Source: Zestomonas insulae (GTDB lineage Bacteria; Pseudomonadota; Gammaproteobacteria; Pseudomonadales; Pseudomonadaceae). From it: 64,000 nucleotides of DNA. This document shows, in pieces, positions 30,414 through 39,701 of this stretch. The stretch lies in assembly GCF_016901015.1 (NCBI RefSeq), contig NZ_JAFEUP010000004.1, positions 186,001 to 250,000 on the forward strand, given 5' to 3'. Made by a program: the position numbers and the translations under genes. The first letter of the stretch is position 1, and every line of letters begins with the position of its first letter. The notes under the pieces were generated by a model, which was not told the origin of the DNA, did not search any database, and worked only from the letters and a program-made list of their open reading frames with translations.

Positions 30414-30713
30414 CGGGGCTCTCCTCAGGCGACGGGTGGCGCGCGCTCGCCTAATCGCGGCGCGCCGCCACCTCTGGTTGAGAGACCGCTGCAGGTTGGG
30501 AGGTTCGAGGAATATTTTCCGCACCAAGCCGAGGGGACGAGCGCCAGGAAATCGCCGCAACCCACACGAAAAATATCTGTCGAAGCCAGTACGTTGTTTT
30601 TTCTCGCCGCGCCCGACTGGCGTGCGGCGCGACGACGAATTGCGGTGGCGGACCGTCCTGCAGCCGCAATACTGATGACTCTTCCTCGTACGTGACCTCG
30701 GGTGCCTGGAATC
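30414..30713. other. 300-base divergent intergenic region (katE / 30714)
   Basis: It holds the katE ribosome site and candidate promoter. The middle (about 30505-30610) is more A+T-rich than its surroundings, with AATATTTTCC and AAAAATATCT stretches. I see no gene or strong hairpin in it. Confidence 0.6.
30479..30506 (-). promoter_or_regulatory. weak AlgU-like promoter candidate for katE
   Basis: On the minus strand, GAACCT (30506-30501), 17 bases, then TCTCA (30483-30479), about 65 bases before the katE ATG. One or two mismatches in each box relative to GAACTT / TCTGA. Supported mainly by recurrence of similar pairs before other stress genes in this window. Confidence 0.25.
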
Positions 30714-30998
30714 ATGAGCAAACAACCCCTTTCCCTGCATGAGATTGAAACGCTGCTCATCCTTCGGCAGTTCGATCGCTGCCAATGCACGCTGGATGTC
30801 GATGGTGCGCTGGGTGTCCAGTTGGAATTGGGGGAAAAGGTGCTGACGGTGGCCGGCATCAACCGCCAGGAGCTGTGTGACGAGCAGGCGGTCTACGAGT
30901 TAGGCGATGCGCTGCTCGAAGAGATGAACCTGCTCGAATTCCAACCGCCGCTGCCGGGCGAAGACCTCAAGCCGGCGCGTTGGATTCGTCATGCCTGA
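30714..30998 (+). CDS. small protein of unknown function
   Basis: 94 residues beginning [20 protein letters not shown]. Acidic, two Cys near residue 25 (RCQC... one in each side of Q), alternating strands ([28 protein letters not shown]) and an acidic helix ([16 protein letters not shown]). No family recognised. ATG 30714 is chosen; an in-frame GTG at 30702 is possible. The stop lies inside the start of the next gene (8-base overlap), so the two are coupled. Confidence 0.65.
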   Translation: MSKQPLSLHEIETLLILRQFDRCQCTLDVDGALGVQLELGEKVLTVAGINRQELCDEQAVYELGDALLEEMNLLEFQPPLPGEDLKPARWIRHA

Positions 30999-31359
30999 CC
31001 AGCCGGACAGCGCCGCCGAACGGTTGGCCAGCTGCGTCGTGCCGCTGCTGCAGGAGGCCTGCGACTACGCGCAGCGGCATGGCATCGCCGTCGAGCTGAG
31101 CGTCAGCCCCGGCGAAGCCTGCCTGACCCTGACCACCCCGGGTGGCAGCCACCTCGAATCGCTGCGCGTGGCACTCGGCCCCGACGCCGAGCACGCGCTG
31201 ATCGAGAAAAGCTATGAGGATGGCGAACTACTTAGCCAGACCGTCAGCGTGCACGGCCTGAGCCCGACAGTGATCGAGACCGAGCTGGCCGGTTTCTTCC
31301 AGCGCGCTGCCGCCCTGCCCCTCGGCTACCTCAAGCCGCGTCACCCCGCCGGCTTCTGA
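30991..31359 (+). CDS. protein of unknown function overlapping glgP tail to tail
   Basis: 122 residues. An N-terminal amphipathic helix (ERLASCVVPLLQEACDYAQRHG), then strands (IAVELSVSPGEACLTLTTPGG), and a C-terminal helix (VIETELAGFFQRAAAL). No family recognised. It is translationally coupled to the 30714 gene, and its last 19 bases overlap the 3' end of glgP on the opposite strand, an unusual convergent overlap. Confidence 0.65.
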   Translation: MPDQPDSAAERLASCVVPLLQEACDYAQRHGIAVELSVSPGEACLTLTTPGGSHLESLRVALGPDAEHALIEKSYEDGELLSQTVSVHGLSPTVIETELAGFFQRAAALPLGYLKPRHPAGF

Positions 31360-33827
31360 GCCGGGCGCGGCAAGGTGAAGGGCACGTGCCAGATGTCGGA
31401 GGCGTATTCGCTGATGGTGCGATCCGAAGAGAACCAGCCCATCCGCGCGGTGTTCAGCACCGCGGTGCGCCACCACTGGGTCGGTTTGTGCCAGAGCGCG
31501 TCGACCCGGCGCTGGGCCTTCCAGTAGGCATCGAAGTCGGCGCAGACCATATAGCGGTCGTAGCCGAGCAGGCCATCGATCAGGTTGGCGTAGCGCTGCG
31601 GGTCGTCCGGCGAGAACACCCCGGCGCGAATCGCTTCGATGGCGCCAGCCAGGCGCTCCGAGCCTTCAACCACGCTAGTCATCTCCAGCTCGCCAGCGCG
31701 CCGGCGGCTTTCCACTTCGTCGGCGGTCATGCCGAAGATGAACATGTTGTCGCTGCCGATCAGCTGGCTCATCTCGACGTTGGCGCCGTCCAGGGTGCCG
31801 ATGGTCAGCGCGCCGTTCAGGGCGAACTTCATGTTGCTGGTCCCCGAGGCTTCCAGCCCCGCGGTGGAAATCTGCTCGGACAAGTCGGCCGCTGGAATGA
31901 TGGTCTCCGCCAGGCTGACGTTGTAGTTGGGCAGGAACACCACCTTGAGCAGGCCGCGCACGGTCGGGTCGCTGTTGATGGTGCGGCTGATGTCGTTGGC
32001 CAGTTTGATGATCAGCTTGGCCTGGTGGTAACTGGCCGCCGCCTTGCCGGCGAAGATCTTCACCCGCGGCGCCCAGTTGGTAGCCGGGTCGTTACGCATC
32101 GCCTGATAGAGCGCCACGGTGTGCAGCAGATTGAGCAACTGGCGCTTGTACTCGTGGATGCGTTTGACCTGCACATCGAAGATCGCCTGGCTGTCCAGGC
32201 TGATGCTCAGGCGCTCCTGCACCAGGCGCACCAGAGCGACCTTGTTGCGCTGCCGGCACTCGGCGAACTGCTTGCGAAAGCCTGCCTGCTCGGCGAGCGG
32301 TTCCAGCCCCTGCAGGGTGGTTTCCGGGGCGACCTGCCAGTCCTCGCCGAGGCTTTGCGTCAGCAGCCCGGTCAGCGCCGGGTTCACCTGATACAGCCAG
32401 CGGCGGAAGGTAATGCCATTGGTCTTGCTGTTGATCCGTTCCGGGTACAGGCGGTGCAGGTCGCGGAATACCGTGTGGCGCATCAACTCGGTGTGCAGCG
32501 CGGAGACCCCGTTGATGCTGTTCGACCCGAGGAACGCCAGGTTGCCCATGCGCACACGACGGCCGTGGTCTTCTTCGATCAGCGACACCGAACGCAGCAA
32601 GGCGAAGTCGTGGATGTCCTGGGCGCGCAGCGAATCGATGTGGAAGGCGTTGATCAGGTAGATGATCTGCATGTGGCGCGGCAGCAGGCGCTCCATCAGC
32701 GACACCGGCCACGACTCCAGCGCCTCAGGCAGCAGCGTGTGGTTGGTATAGGACAACGTGCCGACGGTCAGTCGCCAGGCGATGAACCACTCGATCTGGT
32801 GCACGTCGACCAACAGGCGCATCAGCTCGGCCACGGCGATCGACGGGTGGGTGTCGTTGAGCTGGATGGCGGCCTTCTCCGGCAGGTTGAGCAGGTCGCC
32901 GTACTCGTCGAGGTGGCGCTTGAGCAAGTCCTGCAACGAAGCGGAGACGAAGAAATACTCCTGCCGTAGGCGCAGTTCCTGGCCGGCTTCGGTGCTGTCG
33001 GCCGGGTACAGCACGCGGGAAATGCTCTCCGCCTTGACCACGTCGGCCACCGCGCCGAAGTGGTCGCCGGCGTTGAAGCGGTCCAGCTGCAGGTCTTCCT
33101 CGGCGCGCGACCGCCACAGCCGCAGCGTGTTGACGCTGGCGCGGCGCCAGCCGATCACCGGGGTGTCGTAGGCGATCGAGCGGAATGTCTCGCCGGGCGT
33201 CCACACCTGGCGCGGCGGGCCTTCGGAGCTTTCCTGGGTGCTCACGCTGCCGCCGAAACCGATCCGGTAGCTGACTTCCGGGCGCTCGAATTCCCATGGA
33301 TTGCCGAAGTCCAGCCAGGTCTCGGTGTGTTCCTGCTGCCAGCCGTCGGCGATCACCTGACGGAACAGCCCGTGCTCGTAGCGGATGCCGTAGCCGTGGG
33401 CGACCACATCGAGGGTCGCCATGCTTTCCATGAAGCACGCCGCGAGGCGGCCCAGACCACCGTTGCCGAGCGCCGCATCCGGCTCGACCTGACGGATGTC
33501 GTCGAGGTCCACGCCCAGCTCGCGCAGCGCCTGGCGCGCGATGTCGAGCACGCCGAGGTTGCACAGGTTGTCGATCAGCAGGCGGCCCATGAGGAATTCC
33601 AGCGACAGGTAGTAAACCCGCTTGGCCTGGCTGCGATCGACGGTTTCGCTGGATTCCTCCCAACGATCGGCAATCTGATCGCGAGCCGCCAGCGCTACCG
33701 CTTCGAACCAGTCGTGGCCGAAGGCGTTGCCCGGCGACTTGCCGACCGCGTACTTGAGCTTGAGGAGGATGTTTTCCTTGAAGGCCTGGACGGCGGCGTC
33801 TGGATCGGCGCTGGCTTCGCGGGACAT
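31341..33827 (-). CDS. glgP: glycogen/alpha-glucan phosphorylase GlgP
   Basis: 828-residue GT35 phosphorylase releasing glucose-1-phosphate from alpha-1,4-glucan. Seen: VYYLSLEFLMGRLLIDNL, GLGRLAACFMESMATL, the HTLLPEALESWP region, IHEYKRQLLN, and the pyridoxal-phosphate site EASGTSNMKFALNGALTIGT (Lys near 666). ATG 33827 begins MSREASADPD; the frame upstream to 34073 is not supported. Works with GlgX, which trims the residual branches. Alone on its strand here, with unrelated divergent small genes. Confidence 0.97.
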   Translation of the reverse strand: MSREASADPDAAVQAFKENILLKLKYAVGKSPGNAFGHDWFEAVALAARDQIADRWEESSETVDRSQAKRVYYLSLEFLMGRLLIDNLCNLGVLDIARQALRELGVDLDDIRQVEPDAALGNGGLGRLAACFMESMATLDVVAHGYGIRYEHGLFRQVIADGWQQEHTETWLDFGNPWEFERPEVSYRIGFGGSVSTQESSEGPPRQVWTPGETFRSIAYDTPVIGWRRASVNTLRLWRSRAEEDLQLDRFNAGDHFGAVADVVKAESISRVLYPADSTEAGQELRLRQEYFFVSASLQDLLKRHLDEYGDLLNLPEKAAIQLNDTHPSIAVAELMRLLVDVHQIEWFIAWRLTVGTLSYTNHTLLPEALESWPVSLMERLLPRHMQIIYLINAFHIDSLRAQDIHDFALLRSVSLIEEDHGRRVRMGNLAFLGSNSINGVSALHTELMRHTVFRDLHRLYPERINSKTNGITFRRWLYQVNPALTGLLTQSLGEDWQVAPETTLQGLEPLAEQAGFRKQFAECRQRNKVALVRLVQERLSISLDSQAIFDVQVKRIHEYKRQLLNLLHTVALYQAMRNDPATNWAPRVKIFAGKAAASYHQAKLIIKLANDISRTINSDPTVRGLLKVVFLPNYNVSLAETIIPAADLSEQISTAGLEASGTSNMKFALNGALTIGTLDGANVEMSQLIGSDNMFIFGMTADEVESRRRAGELEMTSVVEGSERLAGAIEAIRAGVFSPDDPQRYANLIDGLLGYDRYMVCADFDAYWKAQRRVDALWHKPTQWWRTAVLNTARMGWFSSDRTISEYASDIWHVPFTLPRPAQKPAG

Positions 33828-33954
33828 GGCGGGTCCTTGGAGTTGATGGCTCGTGCGGATGGCGCGCTGTGCAAAACGCGCCCCATGAGTCTGAGTCCCT
33901 CCCTGGCGCCGAGAGTTCCGGCCGCGCCACGCCTGACCGCTCGTCCGAATGGCT

Positions 33955-33981
33955 GAACCCTGGCAGTGGCGCCGATTCACA
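33955..33981 (+). promoter_or_regulatory. weak AlgU-like promoter candidate for the 34015 gene
   Basis: GAACCC (33955-33960), 16 bases, TCACA (33977-33981), about 35 bases before the ATG at 34015. The -10 is poor. On the other strand a GAACTC ... TCAGA pair (33918-33890) faces glgP but with an 18-base spacer. Confidence 0.22.
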
Positions 33982-34014
33982 CGGTAAGAGCCCGTCTGAA
34001 TGGGAGTACTGGTC

Positions 34015-34395
34015 ATGCCTCGCGGAAGCAAAGCCAAATACACCGACAAACAGAAGCGCAAGGCCGAGCACATCGAAGCGTCCTACGAAGCCAAGGGCGT
34101 ATCGAAGGGAGAAGCGGAAGCGCGGGCCTGGGCCACAGTCAACAAGCAGTCCGGTGGTGGTGAACACGCCGGCGGCTCGGGGCAGCAGAAATCTGCCGCG
34201 GCAAAAGCCAGTTCGCGGCGCAGTTCGGCGCGGCGTGCCGTCGCCACCAAGGAAGGCCTTCCGCGCTCGTCGCGCGCCTCGCTCGGCGTCGAGACCAAAG
34301 CCGATCTGCTCAAGCAGGCACAGGCCAAGAACATTCCGGGCCGCTCGACCATGCGCAAGCAGGAGCTTATCGATGCCCTGCGTAAAGCATCCTGA
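34015..34395 (+). CDS. basic protein with C-terminal Rho-N/SAP-like domain
   Basis: 126 very basic residues. The N-terminal third (PRGSKAKYTDKQKRKAEHIE, then ARAWATVNKQSGGG) matches a small pseudomonad family often labelled plasmid stabilization protein, a label with little experimental support. The middle is Ser/Ala/Arg-rich, and the end (about 94-126; KADLLKQAQAKNI, then MRKQELIDALRKA) is a Rho-N/SAP-like helix-extended-loop-helix that may bind nucleic acid. ATG 34015 follows GGGAG. Stress-region neighbours suggest a DNA-protective role, which is inference. Confidence 0.8.
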   Translation: MPRGSKAKYTDKQKRKAEHIEASYEAKGVSKGEAEARAWATVNKQSGGGEHAGGSGQQKSAAAKASSRRSSARRAVATKEGLPRSSRASLGVETKADLLKQAQAKNIPGRSTMRKQELIDALRKAS

Positions 34396-34410
34396 GCCCA
34401 AGGAGTCGCT

Positions 34411-34845
34411 ATGAACGCTCGCGCTTTGTGGGTCTTGCTGGGTTGCCTGATCACCGGTTCCGCCCTTGCTGACGCCTGCCAGGTGACCAGCCGCAGTTCC
34501 AGCGCGGCGGTGCAGCCGGTGGAGCTGGAAAGCTGCTTCGAGTACCAGGGCATGCCGGCCGACGCGCTGGACTGGTCGTGTCGCAACGAAAGCAAGCAGA
34601 TGGTCAACACCACCCAGCACAAGCTGCCCAAGTGCGCCGCGGGCTACTTCGCCAGCTGCACCGCGGCGCTGACCCAGGAAACCCTGGCCAATCCGCGCGC
34701 GACCCGCAACGACCCGTCCGCCGGCGCCATCGCGATTCCCGATGACGCGCGGATCGTCACCTATTACTACGCGGCCACCGACCGCACCCAGCTGCAGAAG
34801 GACTGCGAACAGGGCGGCGGCCAGTGGCGAGAGGAGGCACGTTAG
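34411..34845 (+). CDS. secreted cysteine-rich periplasmic protein, unknown
   Basis: 144 residues with a clear signal peptide (ALWVLLGCLITGSALA, likely cleavage before DACQV). The mature part has six cysteines (for example DACQVTS, LESCFEYQG, DWSCRNES, PKCAAGYFASC, QKDCEQGGG), suggesting disulfides in the periplasm. ATG 34411 follows AAGGAG. It lies 15 bases after the Rho-N-like gene. Family not recognised. Confidence 0.75.
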   Translation: MNARALWVLLGCLITGSALADACQVTSRSSSAAVQPVELESCFEYQGMPADALDWSCRNESKQMVNTTQHKLPKCAAGYFASCTAALTQETLANPRATRNDPSAGAIAIPDDARIVTYYYAATDRTQLQKDCEQGGGQWREEAR

Positions 34846-34918
34846 GTAGGCAAAACACCCACCGCAGAGCCGGAATGCGCTGCGCCGCGCGATCACCTCT
34901 GGCTCAAGGAGCCCGCTC

Positions 34919-36025
34919 ATGTCGAGCAAAAATGGAGTTGTGCTGCTACCCGCCACCCCGCCACCGCCCACTCACGAACAGGCGAGTCATGCAGCGATGG
35001 CCAATCTGCTAGCCGAACTGCTGGACACCCCATTCCTCGGGGACTATCAGGACCACGCCGCCCCCAACCTATACGTCATCCCCACCGACACGCTGATCGG
35101 GACTCAGGCGCACGACCTGGACATTCACGGGCCGGACGATCTGTTCGGTGGCTCGGTCGCGCATCCGTTCATGGCCACCAAGGCAATCACCCACGGCCTG
35201 CCCGCCGCCGGCGCCCATGCGCCAGACGGCTGGGCCTACGACTTCGCCGGACTGGCCAGCAGCGCGATCCTGGTCGGCTTCACCGTGTTCAATGCAACGG
35301 ACGCCGGCGTCGCCGGGCAGATCCTGCTGGCCGCCGGCAGCCTGCGGGTCAAGCCGGTGCGCGGCAAGGCCGGGCGCGGCCAGGAAGTCATGCGCAGCGC
35401 GGACGAGCTGCAGCGTTACCTCGACGGCCTGGACGCCGAGGAACTGGCGACGTGGGGGCTGGTGCTGGAGGAGAACCTCGAACGGGTGGTCACCTACAGC
35501 GTCGGCCAGGTGCGCGTCGCCGGCCTGGTGCTCAGCTACCACGGCACCCAGCGGCTGACCCGCGACAACCAGGGCGAGGAAGTCTACGGCGGTTCGGAGC
35601 TGACCCTGGTGCGCGGCGGCTACGACACCCTGGCGCGCCTGTCCTTGCCCGACCGCACGCGCCTGGCGGTGGATCAGGCGCGGGTCTACGAAGCCGCCGC
35701 GCGCGCCTGCTATCCCTCGTTGATCGCCTCGCGCCTCAACTACGACATCGCCCAAGGCAGCAACGCCAAGGGCGACTTCCGCTCCGGCGTGCTCGAACAA
35801 TCCTGGCGCATCGGCGGTGCCAGCGGCGCCGAGGTGCTTGCCCTGCAAGCCTTCGCCGCCGACCCGGCGCTGCAGTCACTACGCGCCAGCACCACGGAAA
35901 CCTATGGCGACAGCCAGCCACCCGAGGGGGCGACCATCCTGTTCCGAGGGCAGGACGAAGAGGTTGGTTTCATCACCAAATCCGCGAGAATCGAGGCCTA
36001 TGACAGCTCGAAGCGAAGTGATTGA
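34919..36025 (+). CDS. ATP-grasp-like protein (possibly DUF3182)
   Basis: 368 residues. The centre looks like an ATP-grasp nucleotide site: a Lys strand and glycine loop LRVKPVRGKAGRGQEVM near 140, and WGLVLEENLE near 178 as the adenine/acidic strand, followed by VRVAGLVLSYHG. No carrier domain is visible. The length and layout fit the DUF3182 family as I recall it; substrate unknown. ATG 34919 follows AAGGAG. The end overlaps the alpha/beta hydrolase gene by 26 bases in another frame, implying coupled expression. Confidence 0.7.
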   Translation: MSSKNGVVLLPATPPPPTHEQASHAAMANLLAELLDTPFLGDYQDHAAPNLYVIPTDTLIGTQAHDLDIHGPDDLFGGSVAHPFMATKAITHGLPAAGAHAPDGWAYDFAGLASSAILVGFTVFNATDAGVAGQILLAAGSLRVKPVRGKAGRGQEVMRSADELQRYLDGLDAEELATWGLVLEENLERVVTYSVGQVRVAGLVLSYHGTQRLTRDNQGEEVYGGSELTLVRGGYDTLARLSLPDRTRLAVDQARVYEAAARACYPSLIASRLNYDIAQGSNAKGDFRSGVLEQSWRIGGASGAEVLALQAFAADPALQSLRASTTETYGDSQPPEGATILFRGQDEEVGFITKSARIEAYDSSKRSD

Positions 36026-36770
36026 TATCCAGGTCAACGAAGAACTGCTGGCCGGCACCCTGCTCACCCCCGGCGCGAAGATGCCGGGGATTCTTTTCGT
36101 GCACGGCTGGGGCGGCAGCCAGCATCGAGATCTGGCGCGCGCCAAAGGCATCGCCGGGATGGGCTGCGTGTGCCTGACCTTCGACCTGCGCGGCCATGAG
36201 AAGACCCTCGCGCAACGCACCCACGTCAGCCGCGCGCAGAACCTCGAAGACATCATCGCCGCCTATGACCAACTGGCCCGCCATCCGGCCACCGACGCCG
36301 ACGCCATCGCGGTGATCGGCAGCAGCTACGGCGGCTACCTGGCGACCATCCTCACCCAGATGCGCGCGGTGCGCTGGCTGGCGCTGCGCGTGCCGGCGCT
36401 GTACTGGGACCAGGACTGGGACCTGCCCAAGCAGACCCTGGATCGCGACCGCCTGGCGCTATACCGCCGCGAGCTGCAGAGTCCGCAGGGCAACCGCGCC
36501 CTCGCCGCCTGCAGCACGTTCAGCGGCGACGTGCTGATCGTCGAATCGGAACACGACAGCTATGTGCCGCACACCACGATCATGAGTTACCGGCATGCGT
36601 TCATACGCTCGCACTCGCTGACTCACCGCATCATCGATGGTGCCGACCATGCGCTGTCGACCGACAGCGATCAGAAGGCCTATACCGCGATGCTCACGGC
36701 GTGGATCACGGAAATGATCATCGGCGCGCGGATTGGCGACTACCCGCACCACTCCGCCACCTATTCCTGA
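36000..36770 (+). CDS. alpha/beta hydrolase
   Basis: 256 residues with the alpha/beta-hydrolase fold: GILFVHGWGGSQH (oxyanion region), nucleophile elbow IGSSYGGYLA (Ser near 104), acid region VESEHDSYVP (Asp near 186) and DGADHALS (His near 225). Likely a cytoplasmic serine esterase or peptidase-like enzyme; substrate unknown. The ATG at 36000 lies inside the end of the ATP-grasp-like gene, so the pair probably acts together. It ends three bases from the convergent histidine kinase gene. Confidence 0.9.
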   Translation: MTARSEVIDIQVNEELLAGTLLTPGAKMPGILFVHGWGGSQHRDLARAKGIAGMGCVCLTFDLRGHEKTLAQRTHVSRAQNLEDIIAAYDQLARHPATDADAIAVIGSSYGGYLATILTQMRAVRWLALRVPALYWDQDWDLPKQTLDRDRLALYRRELQSPQGNRALAACSTFSGDVLIVESEHDSYVPHTTIMSYRHAFIRSHSLTHRIIDGADHALSTDSDQKAYTAMLTAWITEMIIGARIGDYPHHSATYS

Positions 36771-36773
36771 GAA

Positions 36774-38723
36774 TCAGGATGCTTCGCTGCTCGGCGCCGG
36801 GTGCAGCGTGCCGAGCATGCGCGCCAGATCCTGCTGGCCATAGGGCTTGCGCAGCACCGGCAGACCGGTCTCGTCTGGATTGGCCGGCTCCAGCTGATCG
36901 ACGAAACCGGTCGCCAGCACCACCGGCAGTGTCGGCCACTCGACCCCGATAGCGCGCGCCAGTTCGCTGCCGGTCATGCCGGGCATGGCATGATCGGTGA
37001 TTACCACGTCCACCGACCCGGCGTGCAGCAACGCCAACGCCTCGCGCCCGCTTTCGGCAAGCTGCACCGAACAGCCGAGGTCCTCGAGCATCGCCTGGGT
37101 GCTGTGCAAGACCAGGCTGTCGTCATCGACCACCAGCACTTTCAAGGCATACCCCAGCGGGTGGGTGGCGCGCGGCGCGGCGCTAATCACGGGGCGCTCA
37201 TCTGCGCCACAGGGCGCCACTGGCAACCAGATTTCCACCGTGGTCCCGACACCGAGACGGCTCAGCACCCGCAGCTTGCCGCCCAACTGCTCGGCAAGGC
37301 CATGCACGATGGACAGGCCGAGACCGGTGCCCTTGCCCACCCCCTTGGTGGTGTAGAACGGCTCCACCGCGCGGGCCAGCGTGGCTTCGTCCATACCCTC
37401 GCCGTTGTCCTGCACCGAGAGGCAGACGTAGCTGCCCGAGGCCATGCCGCGCGGGTCGCCGGCGGCAATCGTGGCATTGCACGCGGCGATGACGATGCGG
37501 CCGCCGTGGGGCATGGCATCGCGGGCATTGGTCGCCAGGTTGATCAGCGCCAGCTCCAGCTGGTTGACGTCGGCCTTGACCGGGGTCAGCGCCGGCGGAA
37601 ACGAGGTTTCGACCTGCACGTTGGGGCCCAGCGAGCGCAGCAGCAGGTCGGTCATGCCCTCGACCAGCTCCGGCACGTGCACGGTCTCGGTGTCGAGCTG
37701 CTGCCGACGCGAGAACGCCAGCAGGCGTTGGGTCAAGGTCGCGCCGCGCTGCGCGCCGACCAGCGCGTTGTCCAGCAGGCGGTTGACCTTCGGCTCGTCG
37801 GGCAGGCGTTTGCGCAGCAGTTCAAGGCTGCCGAGGATGGCCATCAGCAGGTTGTTGAAGTCGTGGGCAATACCGCCGGTCAACTGGCCGAGTGCTTCCA
37901 TCTTCTGCGACTGGAACAACGCCGCGCGCGTTTGCTCGAGCGCTTCCTGGGCTTGCTTGGCCTCGGTGATGTCGCGGGTGATCTTGGCGAAACCGATGAG
38001 ATTGCCGTAAGGATCACGAATCGGGTCCACCACCACGTTGGCCCAGAACCGCGTGCCGTCCTTGCGCACGCGCCAACCCTCCTTCTCGAAACGGCCGTCG
38101 GCCAGGGCGGTCGCCAGGCCGCGCTGCGGTTCGCCCTTGGCGCGATCCTCTTCGGTGTAGAAGCGCGAGAAATGCTCGCCGATGATTTCTTCCGGCAAAT
38201 AGCCCTTGATGCGCTGCGCGCCGGCGTTCCAGTTGGTGATGATGCCGTTGGGGTCGAGCATATAGATCGCGTAGTCGGTCACCCCTTGCACCAGCAGGCG
38301 GAACTGCTGCTCGCTGCGCTGCAGCGCTTCCTGTGCGATCTTTTTCTCGGTGAGGTCACGGGTGATCTTGGCAAAGCCGACGTGGCGACCGGACGGGTCG
38401 ATCACCGGGTCGATCACCACATGCGCCCAGAAGCGTTCCCCGTCCTTGCGCACCCGCCAGCCTTCGCTCTCGAAGCGGCCATCCTCCATAGCGATGCGCA
38501 GCGAGCGCGCCGGCATGCCGGCGGCGCGGTCTTCTTCGGTATAGAAGCGGGAGAAATGCTCGCCGAGGATTTCCGCCTGGGTGTAGCCCTTGAAGCGCTG
38601 CGCGCCGGGGTTCCAGCTGATGATCCGGCCGGTCGGGTCAAGCATGTACAGGGCGTAATCGGTGACCGCATCCACCAGCTGGCGGTACAGACCATCGTCG
38701 TTGCTTGTCACGTCAGCTGCCAT
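36774..38723 (-). CDS. PAS-PAS hybrid sensor histidine kinase
   Basis: 649 residues, no transmembrane segment, so a cytoplasmic sensor. Two PAS/PAC units (about 10-130 and 140-255) are close copies of each other ([31 protein letters not shown] in both). Next come a HisKA domain with GGIAHDFNN (His near 287), HATPase ([25 protein letters not shown]) and a C-terminal receiver ([19 protein letters not shown] with Asp near 577). The HDFNN box and attached receiver mark a hybrid kinase of the PAS-sensor, FixL-like class. Ligand unknown; no haem or flavin residue could be assigned. Confidence 0.95.
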   Translation of the reverse strand: MAADVTSNDDGLYRQLVDAVTDYALYMLDPTGRIISWNPGAQRFKGYTQAEILGEHFSRFYTEEDRAAGMPARSLRIAMEDGRFESEGWRVRKDGERFWAHVVIDPVIDPSGRHVGFAKITRDLTEKKIAQEALQRSEQQFRLLVQGVTDYAIYMLDPNGIITNWNAGAQRIKGYLPEEIIGEHFSRFYTEEDRAKGEPQRGLATALADGRFEKEGWRVRKDGTRFWANVVVDPIRDPYGNLIGFAKITRDITEAKQAQEALEQTRAALFQSQKMEALGQLTGGIAHDFNNLLMAILGSLELLRKRLPDEPKVNRLLDNALVGAQRGATLTQRLLAFSRRQQLDTETVHVPELVEGMTDLLLRSLGPNVQVETSFPPALTPVKADVNQLELALINLATNARDAMPHGGRIVIAACNATIAAGDPRGMASGSYVCLSVQDNGEGMDEATLARAVEPFYTTKGVGKGTGLGLSIVHGLAEQLGGKLRVLSRLGVGTTVEIWLPVAPCGADERPVISAAPRATHPLGYALKVLVVDDDSLVLHSTQAMLEDLGCSVQLAESGREALALLHAGSVDVVITDHAMPGMTGSELARAIGVEWPTLPVVLATGFVDQLEPANPDETGLPVLRKPYGQQDLARMLGTLHPAPSSEAS

Positions 38724-39133
38724 TTGACCGTTCCATTGCGCCCGCCGGCAAAGGCCCGCGGTGCCGACCTTTGCATGTTTGACCTTGCAGACTGAATCCT
38801 AGCTCACCGGCCTGGCCAATCGTGCAGCGGACTTCGGCGAATACTGCCTATTTGCCGGCCTCATCGCGCAAGTAGCGCTGGCTGCCGCAGCGCTTGCACA
38901 CGCAGGACAGCAGCAGCTCGTTTCCCAACCGGCACATATGCATCCCCACAGCAGGCAACTGACGGTCATGATCCCATCCTCTTCACCGATCGTTCACTAC
39001 GGCAGGAGCAGCTTTCGGGCCACCCTGCGTCGGCGAAAAAGACACAAGAAAACAACAGGTTGGGAAACTGGCCAAGCGGTGGCGCGGTCATTCTGCACGG
39101 CAGCGGCAAACGGGCCGTGCAAAATGCAGCCGG
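38724..39133. other. 410-base region, mostly non-coding
   Basis: Between the histidine kinase start and the small membrane protein gene end. The only coding candidate is a 31-codon frame on the minus strand (listed separately). The stretch around 38985-39075 is A-rich relative to the surroundings (AAAAAGACACAAGAAAACAAC). No promoter I would defend. Confidence 0.5.
38848..38943 (-). CDS. possible 31-residue Cys-rich small protein
   Basis: A short frame from ATG 38943 to TAG 38848 encodes MHMCRLGNELLLSCVCKRCGS and 10 more residues, with CVCKRC resembling half of a zinc ribbon. The ribosome site is poor. It may be a small metal-binding protein, a remnant, or chance. Confidence 0.25.
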   Translation of the reverse strand: MHMCRLGNELLLSCVCKRCGSQRYLRDEAGK

Positions 39134-39499
39134 CTAGGCGAGCACGCGGTTCAGCAGCCAGCCGAGCAGCACGCCGAGCGGAATCACCAGCAGCAGGTTG
39201 ACCAACGGGGCGAACAGCAGCGCCAGCGCAGCCGTGGAGCTGGTCGGCGCGACGAAGACCTGAAAGTAGGCGAACCCATCGACCAGCAGGATCAGGCATG
39301 CCGCCAGCAGCGGCATCAGCGGGTTCTTCAGCGCGGCCTTCAGCCACAGGCAGACCGCATAGGGCACCCAGGCCCAGAACATCAACGCGACGCTGAACGT
39401 GTTCAGCCCGCTCGATGACTTGAACGCCGCGATGTAGAAATGCAGCGCCGCGCCGAGGGCCACCACCAGCAGGATGGCGGGTTTGATCCATCGCCCCAT
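39134..39499 (-). CDS. small four-helix membrane protein, unknown
   Basis: 121 residues with four hydrophobic segments (about 6-25, 38-58, 64-84, 90-118; for example PAILLVVALGAALHFYIAAF and LLLVIPLGVLLGWLLN). ATG 39499 has GGGAGG seven bases upstream. No family recognised. It diverges from the PotE-like transporter gene across 39500-39701. Confidence 0.75.
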   Translation of the reverse strand: MGRWIKPAILLVVALGAALHFYIAAFKSSSGLNTFSVALMFWAWVPYAVCLWLKAALKNPLMPLLAACLILLVDGFAYFQVFVAPTSSTAALALLFAPLVNLLLVIPLGVLLGWLLNRVLA

Positions 39500-39701
39500 G
39501 TTTCGCCTCCCTTCTCCGTTCGGTCGTCTAGTCCAGGCGAGACGGTTAGCGACGCCGCGCCTCGAAGTCTGTGGAGCATATACCGAGCGACCGCGCGGCC
39601 GCGCCAGATTCAGCCAGACTGTTGAAGTCTGACCCACCTCGCCAGCGGGTTGCCCGCATTCGGCGGCGTGCGGATCGCTTCAGGCCGACAAGGAGTTTTC
39701 G

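Noticed and set aside
30414..30785. Upstream extension of the katE frame
   Set aside because: The ATG at 30413 has a strong ribosome site. The extra residues are basic, low-quality and would cover the divergent promoter region.
33890..33918. AlgU-type promoter for glgP (GAACTC ... TCAGA)
   Set aside because: The spacer is 18 bases, outside the usual 16-17, and the match is short. Left as a note only.
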